Made by a program: the position numbers and the translations under genes. From assembly GCF_030580865.1 (NCBI RefSeq), contig NZ_JAUQSY010000005.1, positions 1 through 64,000 of the forward strand: 64,000 nt of DNA. Reading direction: 5' to 3'. Below are positions 33,825 to 42,351 of this stretch, one piece after another. The notes beneath the pieces are model-generated. The model saw only the letters and a program-made list of their open reading frames with translations. It made no database searches and was not told where the DNA came from. Position 1 is the first letter of the stretch; the number at the start of each line of letters is the position of its first letter. Source of the DNA: Hymenobacter aranciens. GTDB lineage: Bacteria > Bacteroidota > Bacteroidia > Cytophagales > Hymenobacteraceae.

Positions 33825-35594
33825 ATGCCGGGAGAAAACACGGTTGAATTGAAAACCATTGCCGAACTGAAAGGCTACAAGTTCTTGGTGCCGCAATACC
33901 AACGAGGCTACCGGTGGACCAAAACGCAGGTAAAAGACTTGCTAGAGGATTTGCTGCATTTTAAGGATACGGCAGCTACAGAAACTTTCTACTGTTTACA
34001 GCCGGTACTAGTAAAACCGTTTGGTGAGCAATGGGAGTTGATAGATGGGCAGCAACGATTGACTACGATTCATATTTTGCTGGGATATATCCAAGGAACA
34101 TACCGGAGGAGTGTTGTGCCACTGTTCACTTTGGAATACGCCACTAGAGATGAGAGCCAAGGGTATCTTGAAAATATCGACCCAGCGCGAGCCTCAGACA
34201 ATATCGACTTCCACTTCATGCACCAAGCGCGTGCCAGCATGGCGGAATGGTTCGAGCAACAGGATTCCCCGGAAGCGGTGGCGGATGATATCTACCCAAC
34301 GTTATTGCGGCGCACGAAAGTAATTTGGTATGAACTGGCTCCCGACCTGGGCGGAGAGCATGAGGCCTTCATTCGCATTAACTCGGGTAAGATTCCGTTA
34401 ACGAATGCAGAGCTGATTAAAGCTCTGTTCCTGAAACGGGCACAGGTTGGGGAACCTGAGGACCAGTCGCGTTTTGAGCGGCGGCAGTTGGAGATGGCTA
34501 CGGAGTGGGATATGATAGAGGCACGATTACAGCAGCCGGACTTATGGTATTTCCTCAATGAAGGGATTAGTCAGCAGCCAACTAGGATAGAATTCCTATT
34601 TGAATTGTTGGCCGGCATCGAGAAGTCTGGTAGAGAAGATTATGCGACTTTCTATTACTTCAACGAAAAGCTGGCTAAAGCTGACACGGAACGGCTGTTG
34701 GAAGAATGGAGAAAAGTCAAGGACCTATTCTTGCTGTTGGAAGAATGGTACAATAACCGTGACTGGTATCATAAAATAGGCTATTTAATAACAGTCGGTG
34801 AAAAGATAGGCACCCTAGTGAAAATGGCTAGGGCCTGTACCAAAACCGAATTCTCGGCTTATGTACAGAAGCGAATCAAGAATACAGTTGCCGACACCTG
34901 GGAAACTTGGAACTACAACGACAATTACAGAGAGTTGAAAAACGTACTGTTATTGTTCAACATTGAAACGCTGCATCAAAATAAGGGCGCTAGCTATCGT
35001 TTTCCGTTCCGCCACTATAAGGGGGATGGGGAAGATGCGCGCCGGTGGAGTCTGGAGCATATACATGCGCAGAATTCGCGTGGATTAAGTGGTAAAGATG
35101 CCTATGTACAATGGCTCAAGGACGTGCGGCGCTTCGTTGTAGACCGAATGGCACAGGTTTCCGGTGCTACGGAATCGGAGAGTGAGCAATCGGAGCCGTC
35201 ACAGCCACAACAGGTGCTGGACGAGTTGGACGCTCTAATTCAGCAAACGGCAATCGATAAAGACGATTTCGAATTAGTTCAAAAGCGCATATTTGCCCTG
35301 TTGGGAGAGCCGGACTTACATACGGTAGATAATCTGGCACTCTTAACCGTCAGCGACAATTCTAAGCTCAGTAATGGGGTGTTCCCACAAAAGCGGGCAT
35401 TGATAATGGAATTGGAGCGCAAAGGCTCATTCATTCCGATTGCCACGCGTAATGTGTTTCTAAAATACTACAGTGAAACTCCGGAAAATCTAGCTTATTG
35501 GAGCGCAGATGACCGTCGAAACTACGTGGATAGTATCCGGGAGACCCTAAAAGCATATTTGACACCTGTTGCTGCTGCTACCCATGCAAACTAA
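33825..35594 (+). CDS. DUF262/DUF1524 protein, GmrSD-like nuclease
   Basis: A 589-residue protein. The N-terminal DUF262 (ParB/sulfiredoxin-like fold) has VPQYQRGYRW near residue 23 and IDGQQRLTTIHIL with DGQQR at 74-78, the nucleotide-binding/hydrolysis signature. AFIRINSGKIPLTNAELIKALFLKR follows. The C-terminal DUF1524 HNH-like region carries SLEHIHAQNSRGLSGKDAYVQWL near residue 410 and NLALLTVSDNSKLSNGVFPQKR, the expected H...N...N/K pattern. This is the architecture of GmrSD-type type IV restriction enzymes, which cut modified DNA. It overlaps the next gene by 11 nt. The modification target is unknown. Confidence 0.85.
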   Translation: MPGENTVELKTIAELKGYKFLVPQYQRGYRWTKTQVKDLLEDLLHFKDTAATETFYCLQPVLVKPFGEQWELIDGQQRLTTIHILLGYIQGTYRRSVVPLFTLEYATRDESQGYLENIDPARASDNIDFHFMHQARASMAEWFEQQDSPEAVADDIYPTLLRRTKVIWYELAPDLGGEHEAFIRINSGKIPLTNAELIKALFLKRAQVGEPEDQSRFERRQLEMATEWDMIEARLQQPDLWYFLNEGISQQPTRIEFLFELLAGIEKSGREDYATFYYFNEKLAKADTERLLEEWRKVKDLFLLLEEWYNNRDWYHKIGYLITVGEKIGTLVKMARACTKTEFSAYVQKRIKNTVADTWETWNYNDNYRELKNVLLLFNIETLHQNKGASYRFPFRHYKGDGEDARRWSLEHIHAQNSRGLSGKDAYVQWLKDVRRFVVDRMAQVSGATESESEQSEPSQPQQVLDELDALIQQTAIDKDDFELVQKRIFALLGEPDLHTVDNLALLTVSDNSKLSNGVFPQKRALIMELERKGSFIPIATRNVFLKYYSETPENLAYWSADDRRNYVDSIRETLKAYLTPVAAATHAN

Positions 35595-37941
35595 TTATTA
35601 CACCTTCTGGACCCTTCTAAACACCCCGGAAATCAAGTACATTCAAGTTCCGATTATTCAGAGGGACTATGCGCAAGGACGGAAGAGCGAGAAAGTAAAC
35701 AGTATTCGTATTCGACTGGTCGATGCTCTACACAATGCCTTGTCAAGGCAGGAACCTTTGACATTGGATTTCGTCTACGGTGAGTTGCGCGGCAATCTGT
35801 TCATACCGCTGGACGGTCAACAGCGGCTAACCACGTTATTTCTGCTGCACTGGTACTTAGCATTAGTAGATGGGGAACTGTCTAATGTTCAAGCGTTGCT
35901 GAGTAAATTTACCTACGAAACGCGTAGTAGTTCAAGAGAGTTTTGCCGGCAGTTGGTCATGGCAAAGGGCCTCGACTTGAATAAATATCCTACCCTGACT
36001 GATGCCATATTAGATACTAATTGGTTTCAACCATCTTGGGAACGGGACCCGACAGTCGGAGCCATGTTGACTATGCTGGATGCACTACAAACGCGGTTCG
36101 CCAACACTAACGGGTTGTTTGCTCATCTTGCCGACGCCGACAACCCGTTAATCGGCTTCTACTTCTTAGATATGCCGAAAGTAGGGCTGACTGACGACCT
36201 GTATTTGAAGATGAATGCACGCGGGAAGCCTCTGACCAGCTTTGAAAACTGGAAAGCTGAGTTCGACCTGTTTCTGCAGCGTAAGCATTCAAAGAAAGTG
36301 CAGTCTGATTTCGGGGATAAGATTGATGGCCCCTGGTTGGACTTCTTCTGGAAACACCGGCAACCGGGTTCAGAGGTGGCGGATGAGGCGATGGAGCAAT
36401 TTCTGCATTACCTGACTCGAATGCTAGCTTATAGGATGGGCGAGAAAGTTCAGGATGTAACGCTGAGCAGATTAGGGTTCGACCTATTCGAGCGGGTATT
36501 TGCCCAAGACGAAAACGTAGATTTCTTGTTCCAGAGCCTGGATTTTTTGGTTAAGGTAGAGAAGCAGGAGCCTAACGGTATAGCTGGTTTACTAGAGCGT
36601 CTACTGACTGAAAAAACCGAGTCGGAAAGAGTGCGGGTCTTTGGTGGTACCAGACCAGATATTTTCAATCGTTGCTTACGAAACACCAGCCCGAATCAAG
36701 AACTACAAGAGCAGGTTTTACTATTCGGTTTGTTAGTGTATGGCGCAACGGTTAGCGACGAGAACTTTACAGAAGGAGATGTACAGAACCAGTTGCGCGT
36801 ACTTCGTAACCTTTTGGAGCAGATACGGCAACAGAACGACAAAGAGTTAAACTCGAATCTGCGCGCCGATAATATGCAGGCGCTTACTGTCGCAGCAACA
36901 ATACTAGGAAAGTCTGAAAGCGGTAGCTCACCGGACGTATATAAGCGTCTGGAAGCCGATGCACCACTTTTGCAGCTAGGGCGTCGAGGTGTGGAACACG
37001 AGCGATTAAAGGCCCATTTACTTACGGCCCAGCCCGAGCTAGCACAGGCAATCCATGAATTGGAGAATCAATATGTGCTGAGAGGCGACCTGCGTAACCT
37101 AAAAATGGATGAGCATATCAACCATATTGAGAGCTTTCGGCAAGCTGTCAGCGAGATATGGTCGGGGGCGGTGCCTCAGGATTTGATTATCCGGGCATGG
37201 CTTACCTGTGGAGATTACCGGGTAAGCCAAGGCGAGTGGAAGAAAACGCAACTCGGAAGAAAATACTTCCTCGGAAACTCAGAAAATTGGTACACAGTAC
37301 TGGCTGCCGATATTCGGAAGGGGGAGCCTAATCTACTGTCAGCTTTTCTGATAACATACCATAATGCTATAGGAAATACGGCTGTACAGAAGTTGGAGAG
37401 CATAATTGCTGATTGGTTAGCTGTTGAACGGAAGCGTGATTGGCGCTACTATTTCATCAAGTATCCAGGCATGACCGAGAAATCAGAAGGCTATTACGCA
37501 TGGGGTTCTGACTTTTATGTGCGCTTACTTGAAGGCAATTCGCTTAAAGCAAAGCACATCAATCCATACGTTCGAACTATAAGCCGGCGGCGGCAAGTGG
37601 CGGATGCCATTGCTGATTACGGCGAGCAGTTTGTGAATGACACCTGGGCCAGTCCACTGTATCTGGACAATATACCGGGCTGGCCAAGTGATAATTGGGA
37701 TTTGTCCCTCCACAGTGGAGCAGCCGGATGGAGGCTAAATCTTCCGACAGGATATACTTTGCCAACGATACTTGAAGAGTTGTACGAACTGCAGCCTGTT
37801 GCTAACGGTCAACGGTGGCTTGTGGAAACGGCTGAGCAGGACCGAATTGAGCGTGTTGAAGATTTTATTAAGGCGTTGCGAAAGCAAGGTCTTGAAGCGA
37901 TAGAATCAGAAGATGGAACAACTGATAGCACGTCGACTTAA
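35584..37941 (+). CDS. Second DUF262 protein with unassigned C-terminal half
   Basis: A 785-residue protein from ATG 35584, overlapping the upstream stop. DUF262 motifs are VPIIQRDYAQGR and PLDGQQRLTTLFLLHWYLA, then YLKMNARGKPLTSFENWKAEFD, so the NTPase-like core looks complete. Unlike its partner, the C-terminus shows no H-I-H or other HNH motif. It ends in a module with YYFIKYPGMTEKSEGYYAWGSDFYVRLLEGNSLKAKHINPYVRTI that I cannot name. Tandem, overlapping DUF262 genes of which only one has a nuclease end suggest a two-subunit restriction complex. That division of labour is inference. Confidence 0.8.
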   Translation: MQTNYYTFWTLLNTPEIKYIQVPIIQRDYAQGRKSEKVNSIRIRLVDALHNALSRQEPLTLDFVYGELRGNLFIPLDGQQRLTTLFLLHWYLALVDGELSNVQALLSKFTYETRSSSREFCRQLVMAKGLDLNKYPTLTDAILDTNWFQPSWERDPTVGAMLTMLDALQTRFANTNGLFAHLADADNPLIGFYFLDMPKVGLTDDLYLKMNARGKPLTSFENWKAEFDLFLQRKHSKKVQSDFGDKIDGPWLDFFWKHRQPGSEVADEAMEQFLHYLTRMLAYRMGEKVQDVTLSRLGFDLFERVFAQDENVDFLFQSLDFLVKVEKQEPNGIAGLLERLLTEKTESERVRVFGGTRPDIFNRCLRNTSPNQELQEQVLLFGLLVYGATVSDENFTEGDVQNQLRVLRNLLEQIRQQNDKELNSNLRADNMQALTVAATILGKSESGSSPDVYKRLEADAPLLQLGRRGVEHERLKAHLLTAQPELAQAIHELENQYVLRGDLRNLKMDEHINHIESFRQAVSEIWSGAVPQDLIIRAWLTCGDYRVSQGEWKKTQLGRKYFLGNSENWYTVLAADIRKGEPNLLSAFLITYHNAIGNTAVQKLESIIADWLAVERKRDWRYYFIKYPGMTEKSEGYYAWGSDFYVRLLEGNSLKAKHINPYVRTISRRRQVADAIADYGEQFVNDTWASPLYLDNIPGWPSDNWDLSLHSGAAGWRLNLPTGYTLPTILEELYELQPVANGQRWLVETAEQDRIERVEDFIKALRKQGLEAIESEDGTTDSTST

Positions 37942-37984
37942 TCCTAGCTGCAGTTCATAGTTCGAAGCTGAGTTAGCACCGAAA

Positions 37985-38015
37985 AGCCCCGGCCAACTTG
38001 TAGCTGGTCGGGGCT
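37985..38015 (-). terminator. Intrinsic terminator for the small leftward gene
   Basis: The minus strand reads AGCCCCGACCA, loop, TGGCCGGGGCT, then TTTTC. It lies 34 bp after the stop of the gene at 38049. Confidence 0.65.
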
Positions 38016-38048
38016 GGCGGTGCTCGAGGCTCGTCGGGTCTGGCGGGG

Positions 38049-38264
38049 TCAGCTCTGCAGAGCGGGGGCTGGGCGGCGTCCCGAGTCATCGAAAACGAAT
38101 TGCTCGCACACCTGGTAGGTCTGCTGCAAATAGTCTAGGGCAGCATCAGGAGTAGGGAACGGCCCGGCCAGCGTCATGCCACCTTCGGGCAGCTCGGCGC
38201 GGGTGTAGAATTGCTGGTCGCGGGCGCGGAAGATTTCGCGGTGTGGCTGGTCGGCGGGGTTCAT
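38049..38264 (-). CDS. Hypothetical protein, 71 aa
   Basis: MNPADQPHREIFRARDQQFYTRAELPEGGMTLAGPFPTPDAALDYLQQTYQVCEQFVFDD. A small acidic protein with GPFPTPDAALDYLQQTY, a segment seen in small Bacteroidota plasmid or island proteins of unknown role. A good terminator follows, supporting a real gene. GC-rich codon use resembles the 32640 and 33088 genes, not the adjacent DUF262 genes. Confidence 0.5.
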   Translation of the reverse strand: MNPADQPHREIFRARDQQFYTRAELPEGGMTLAGPFPTPDAALDYLQQTYQVCEQFVFDDSGRRPAPALQS

Positions 38265-38613
38265 GGTCGAGGGGCGGCGGGTTGGCGGTGGAAAATTACG
38301 GAATAGCGGAACGGCAAGCGGCGGGGGCGTCAGAACGGCGGCTCTCCACCGCTAGGGCGGCGGCTACCGGGTGCCCCGAACCTGAACAACGGCGGCAGTG
38401 CGGGGGCTGCACCCTCGGCGGGTTCGGCGGTGGCGTCCTAGGCGCGGTGGGTGTTGGCCTGCTGGTGGTCGCGGGTGAATAGGGCCAGCAGTTCGGTAAA
38501 ATGGGTTGGGGCTCTGGGGGCTATGCAACAGGTGATTCTAGAAACTGCTGAAATGAGGTGTTTTTCAATAGATATGACCGGCTCTTGGTTTAGTAAACAG
38601 GCTGACAATTATG
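38265..38613. other. Intergenic stretch, no gene recognised
   Basis: GC-rich on the left (38265-38500) and AT-richer on the right. ORFs here are short and unlike any family. The left part probably holds the promoter of the 38049 gene. Confidence 0.4.
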
Positions 38614-38701
38614 TGCCGTCATTGTATCCCATCCCACATCCCACCATCCCAAACCTTAAGGTTTGGGATGGTGGGATGTGGGATGGGATACAATGACGGC
38701 A
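38614..38701. repeat. 88-bp perfect palindrome
   Basis: Two 44-bp arms match without error or spacer; the centre is between 38657 and 38658 (CCTT/AAGG). The arms are built of GGGATGG and GTGGGATG-like repeats. It lies 52 bp beyond the stop of the leftward RepA-like gene. Confidence 0.95.
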
Positions 38702-38753
38702 TTTGCCCATAATCCTTATTATTTAAAAATAAGTATTTTTCTAAACGATTGTA

Positions 38754-39884
38754 TTATGCTGAAGAACTTTCGTGGTTAATTGTAGATTTTGGGAGCCGCC
38801 GTGCCAATGCACTTTTCGAAATAGGTTTCATCCCAAGGCTCTCCGTAATAGGTAGCAGCATACTTGCGGTTCGTTCAAAGGAATTGCCTTCCCCTAACAA
38901 CTGGCGAGCCCTTTCCCATACTTCGCGTTCATCAGCGCCTTCCTCTGGTTTCTTCCGTAAATCACCCAAGTATGACCGCTCTCCTGTATTGTGGAACGTA
39001 AGGTTGCTGTCAAAATGTAGGATGTAGCTCATTTCTTTCGCATCATTAGGCAAATAGTTGCCTTTTAAGACGCACAAGTGTCGTAAAGCTGGGTTGTATG
39101 AGTCAGTGCGCAACTCTAATACCACTCGCATTTTTGCTTCTAAGCCCTGACTTCCAAGTAGGTTGTTCTTAGAGGGTTTTTGGTCTTCGGTACGCTTGCC
39201 AGTATGGTGCATGAATAATATCAAGCACCCGTGTTTTATAGCCAACTGGCTGTAGCTGGAGATAAAGCGCCTTACTTCGTTGGACTGGTTTAAATTCCCA
39301 TCGAATAAATCGCCCAACGCATCTATGATAATCAAGTCAGCAGGCTGCTGTGTCAGCATGCTGTCAAGTTTCATAATTAGGTGTTCCGTATCGAATACAA
39401 ACCGCAGCCGGTTGCGGGCGGCATCAGGTACCTTCTGACCGAGCAACTGTTTTTTTAGGAGCGGCCCAACTGCCTCATCGCCATCTTCAGTACTGATACA
39501 GATAGCGCTGTGGCGTACTGCTTGGATTGGAAAGCCTAGAAATGTTGGCTTTTCAAGGATTATATCCAGTGCTAGCTGGCGTAAGAAAGAGGATTTGCCA
39601 GTGTCGCTGCTTCCAGCCAGCATAGCTACGCCTTGGCGTTGTAACAACGGCGCGACCAGTAAGGGGACTTCAGTATTCGGGCGGTCCAGTAATTCGCCTA
39701 AGGTATAATAACCTGGTTTGTCGGATTTTGTTCCATTATCTCTCGGTGCCGATGAGCGAATGGTCCCTTCAATAAGCCCAGCAATGTAACCAAGAGGAAA
39801 TTTGCTTCCGGAGTATTGCGGCGACTCGTGTATCATACCACTAAGCGCTGCCATTTCGCTCAACCTGTCTTCATTCAACTTCAT
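38754..39884 (-). CDS. RepA-like AAA ATPase (AAA_25), island replication/maintenance
   Basis: A 376-residue protein from ATG 39884; the earlier TTG is less likely. Walker A is VAMLAGSSDTGKSSFLRQLALDI, Walker B is DLIIIDALGDLFDG, and a sensor segment LILFMHHTGK follows, with ICISTEDGDEAV between. This is the RecA/DnaB-like fold of plasmid RepA hexameric helicases and of the AAA ATPases that accompany Xis and Int on Bacteroidota integrative elements. The predicted role is replication or stabilisation of the excised island. It lies 20 bp downstream of the excisionase-like gene in the same direction. Confidence 0.85.
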   Translation of the reverse strand: MKLNEDRLSEMAALSGMIHESPQYSGSKFPLGYIAGLIEGTIRSSAPRDNGTKSDKPGYYTLGELLDRPNTEVPLLVAPLLQRQGVAMLAGSSDTGKSSFLRQLALDIILEKPTFLGFPIQAVRHSAICISTEDGDEAVGPLLKKQLLGQKVPDAARNRLRFVFDTEHLIMKLDSMLTQQPADLIIIDALGDLFDGNLNQSNEVRRFISSYSQLAIKHGCLILFMHHTGKRTEDQKPSKNNLLGSQGLEAKMRVVLELRTDSYNPALRHLCVLKGNYLPNDAKEMSYILHFDSNLTFHNTGERSYLGDLRKKPEEGADEREVWERARQLLGEGNSFERTASMLLPITESLGMKPISKSALARRLPKSTINHESSSA

Positions 39885-39904
39885 CGACAAACGGATGCGG
39901 TGCT

Positions 39905-40171
39905 TTATGATGTAGCTCGGTTACCAGCAGCAACCCAGGATAGTAGCTCAGTACGGGAGAAGTAAAGCTTATTTCCTCTTTTACTGTGAGGTATAGCACG
40001 AGCCGAAACTAAAGCATAGATGCGAGCTTTGCTTAAGCGCGTAATTTCTTGTGCTAGAGCTAGCCCGCCTATCTCGGGGGTAGTAGGAGTAACAGTGGTT
40101 GGCAGTCTTTCCACCAAAAGCGCTTCCAGTTTATCGAGGCGATTGTGAAGCACTTCAAAAGGGTTGTGCAT
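39905..40171 (-). CDS. Excisionase/MerR-type helix-turn-helix protein
   Basis: An 88-residue protein. An N-terminal coiled-coil-like segment (FEVLHNRLDKLEALLVERL) precedes a winged HTH: GGLALAQEITRLSKARIYALVSARAIPHSKRGNKLYFSRTELLSWVAAG. This HTH_17 form (helix-turn-helix then wing ending in F-x-R-x-E-L-x-x-W) is typical of Xis-like proteins next to Bacteroidota integrases. It probably directs excision together with the integrase and may regulate the ATPase gene just downstream. Confidence 0.85.
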   Translation of the reverse strand: MHNPFEVLHNRLDKLEALLVERLPTTVTPTTPEIGGLALAQEITRLSKARIYALVSARAIPHSKRGNKLYFSRTELLSWVAAGNRATS

Positions 40172-40287
40172 AGGGGGTATCGTAAAGTTTGGAGAATAAG
40201 GTGCTAGGCCACCTTGAATTAAGGCGGTATAAGTTGTACTGTCCAGAAGACATTACCGTGTTATGCTAGCTATTGCTTGTGCAGTCG

Positions 40288-40458
40288 CTAACGCGCCGCT
40301 TTCCTGTGCCATCTTGCTTCCTGTACGATGCGGCTACCAGGGCGTCCACTCTTAAGCGCAGAACTTACTGCTGGAGTAGAGACCCCAAGTTTTTTGGCAA
40401 GCGCTGTCATGGCTCCGTGAGGAAGCAATTGTCGTAATGTTGAAGAAGACTGTTTCAA
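40288..40458 (-). CDS. Small HTH protein, 56 aa
   Basis: The open frame runs from an in-frame stop just upstream of 40470 to TAG at 40288. TTG 40458 is the longest plausible start; an internal ATG gives about 40 residues. The translation has LRQLLPHGAMTALAKKLGVSTPAVSSALKSGRPGSRIVQEA, a convincing lambda-repressor-like HTH (ALAKKLGVSTPAVSSALK). It lies between the Xis-like gene and a long AT-rich control region, where a repressor would be expected. The lack of an ATG start keeps confidence moderate. Confidence 0.5.
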   Translation of the reverse strand: MKQSSSTLRQLLPHGAMTALAKKLGVSTPAVSSALKSGRPGSRIVQEARWHRKAAR

Positions 40459-41472
40459 TGCCAGCAGTCGTTGCTTTGCTTAATTTTGGTTAAGAACACA
40501 AATTTATACAGAAAACAACTTGATGCAAAAGCTATGTTCTTGGCATTTAAAGTGAAAGCGCCGCGAATATAGTTTGCCTCTGACATGTAAACTGCTCAAT
40601 CCTAGGGTCGCTTGGAGCAGCTTTGGCCCGGTATATTATCAGGATACTGGCGAAAAAAAATCAGATAAGATGGGCAGAGATGAGAAAACACTATGGTTAT
40701 CTGCTTCAGTTAATAGGAGCAGAGCTAGTATCACGTCGGATTAGCAGACGGTGTTTTGTATGTGTTCAGGAGTGAGCGGTAGCCTTAAAAGACCACTTTA
40801 CCGGCATTTGGACCTTTTAGACCTCATCGGTACTGCATAGCTGCCCGCGTAGCGGGCATGAGTGCTGCGATTCACTCGATAGCACCAGTAGCTATGTTGT
40901 CCTATTTTATACGCGCTGTTTAGATAATTTGGCCCTGCGCGTCGGTAGATACCCAATGGCGGTGCTTGGACCTATGGACTTGTTTGATGGGGACACTGAT
41001 TATAGTTGGCTACATAAAAAAATACAAAAAAAATTTTTATGCATCGGGGGAGCAGGCATCACGTATTTCTCCCCCCACCCATTAGACAGGGGAGAATTTC
41101 TTTGGTATAGATGACTGTGGATAGCACCAGTATTTTATCGATAGGAATTAAATCCAACGAGAAAATACTGGTTTGATTTGTCTAAAATAATGTTCAAGGT
41201 ATACTCCTTAAATCTTGAGTTCATTCACTGGCTTAGAACAAGCAGGCGAATTGCTCTGACTAGGAATAGTCCTAGTATCGGTGTATGATTTAATTGTAAT
41301 AGTTGTATTTAAACACACGATATGCATTTGGGAAGTATCCGATAGTTATAAGTGAAATACAAAGTGAAGCACAGGTCCCACGCAGGCAACGAACACAAGC
41401 AACAGAAAAGTAGTATGTTCTTCGTCGGGATTCTCAAAAGGTTCCATATCGACAAACTTAAGGCAGATGGTC
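40459..41472. other. Kilobase AT-rich control region, possible origin
   Basis: No convincing gene. Inverted repeats are present: ACCAGTATTTT (41126-41136) with AAAATACTGGT (41162-41172), and ACTAGGA-ATAG-TCCTAGT (41260-41277). A strongly A/T-rich run lies at 41018-41040. Placement beside RepA-like, Xis-like and HTH genes fits a replication origin, transfer origin or operator region of the island. Confidence 0.35.
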
Positions 41473-41721
41473 CTATTGCCGTCTGGGGTCTTCGATAAGT
41501 TGCTCTATGCCGTCTACTATCTGCGCCAGCTGCACTTGGTAGTATCGGCAGAGCATCGCCACTGTAAGTAGCGCAACACTACGCCGGCCAGATTCGACTC
41601 GGGATACGTGTACACCTGTTGCATCATATACCTCTTGCAGTGTCAGATGACGCTCCTCGCGCACGCTTTTTAAGCGGCGCGCGAGTTCGTGCAAAAGAGG
41701 TGAGGACTGCTTCTCGGCCAT
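41473..41721 (-). CDS. XRE-family transcriptional regulator
   Basis: An 82-residue protein from ATG 41721. It is a single HTH_3 domain: HELARRLKSVREERHLTLQEVYDATGVHVSRVESGRRSVALLTVAMLCRYYQVQLAQIVD, the Cro/C1 pattern with the recognition helix VHVSRVESG. The short C-terminal tail has no dimerisation domain. It is divergent from the 41832 gene (110 bp apart) and probably represses one or both promoters there. Confidence 0.85.
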   Translation of the reverse strand: MAEKQSSPLLHELARRLKSVREERHLTLQEVYDATGVHVSRVESGRRSVALLTVAMLCRYYQVQLAQIVDGIEQLIEDPRRQ

Positions 41722-41831
41722 GCCACCACAAAGGGCGGGACTGGCGGAGTAGGGCACAAAGACCGAACGGTCCTTATTGGGGCTTGATTAGTACATTTGG
41801 TGACCAGTTCAAATGTTTGCTCCTTCGTGGT

Positions 41832-42311
41832 ATGACTTATTTCAACTTCGCTGCCCATTTTCAGTACCCACAAGCTCTCAGTAAGGGAGCTTGGAGCTTA
41901 GCAGTTGCTCTCATCGGACAGGCCGATTTCTTAAAATCAGAGCTCCGGCTTGAAGTGTCCATCACACAACTTTTCTCTGCTACGGAAGACATTCCATATA
42001 CGTGGCTGCAAAAGATTACCGGTCGAGCCTGCGAATTCAGCCTTGCTACCTATGACTCTGCAGATTTCGAGGAAGCAGATGTTGATTGCAGGGCAATGTT
42101 CCTCAACGTGGGTTATCGAGCTAATCCAAGTAGGATAGTGGCTGAACTGAATCCCGGTGCCCGAACTATGCTGCTGCAATTACAGCAAGGAATTCATCAG
42201 CTATACCAGCAAGGGAAATTGCAGCCTGCAAGCTTGACGGCTCATATGAAGACGCTTACTCCTCTGACCGTTTTCAAAATGAAGCGGAGGAGGAACCGAC
42301 AACTTATCTAG
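41832..42311 (+). CDS. Hypothetical island protein, 159 aa
   Basis: From ATG 41832, MTYFNFAAHFQYPQALSKGAWSLAVALIGQADFLKSELRLEVSITQLF ... YTWLQKITGRACEFSLATYDSADFEEADVDCRAMFLNVGYRANPSRIVAELNPGARTMLLQLQQGIHQLYQ. The pattern (short helices, then a strand-rich middle) slightly resembles half of a Rep_3-type initiator winged helix, but the match is too weak to assign. A longer in-frame start at 41619 would run antisense through the XRE gene and is rejected. It is divergent from the XRE regulator. Confidence 0.5.
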   Translation: MTYFNFAAHFQYPQALSKGAWSLAVALIGQADFLKSELRLEVSITQLFSATEDIPYTWLQKITGRACEFSLATYDSADFEEADVDCRAMFLNVGYRANPSRIVAELNPGARTMLLQLQQGIHQLYQQGKLQPASLTAHMKTLTPLTVFKMKRRRNRQLI

Positions 42312-42351
42312 TTCAGTAAAGAAAACACGGTTACTTCTTGATAATGGTGCA

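Noticed and set aside
41619..41831. 71-residue extension of the 159-aa island protein
   Set aside because: It runs antisense through the XRE regulator and has no protein-like pattern before MTYFNF.
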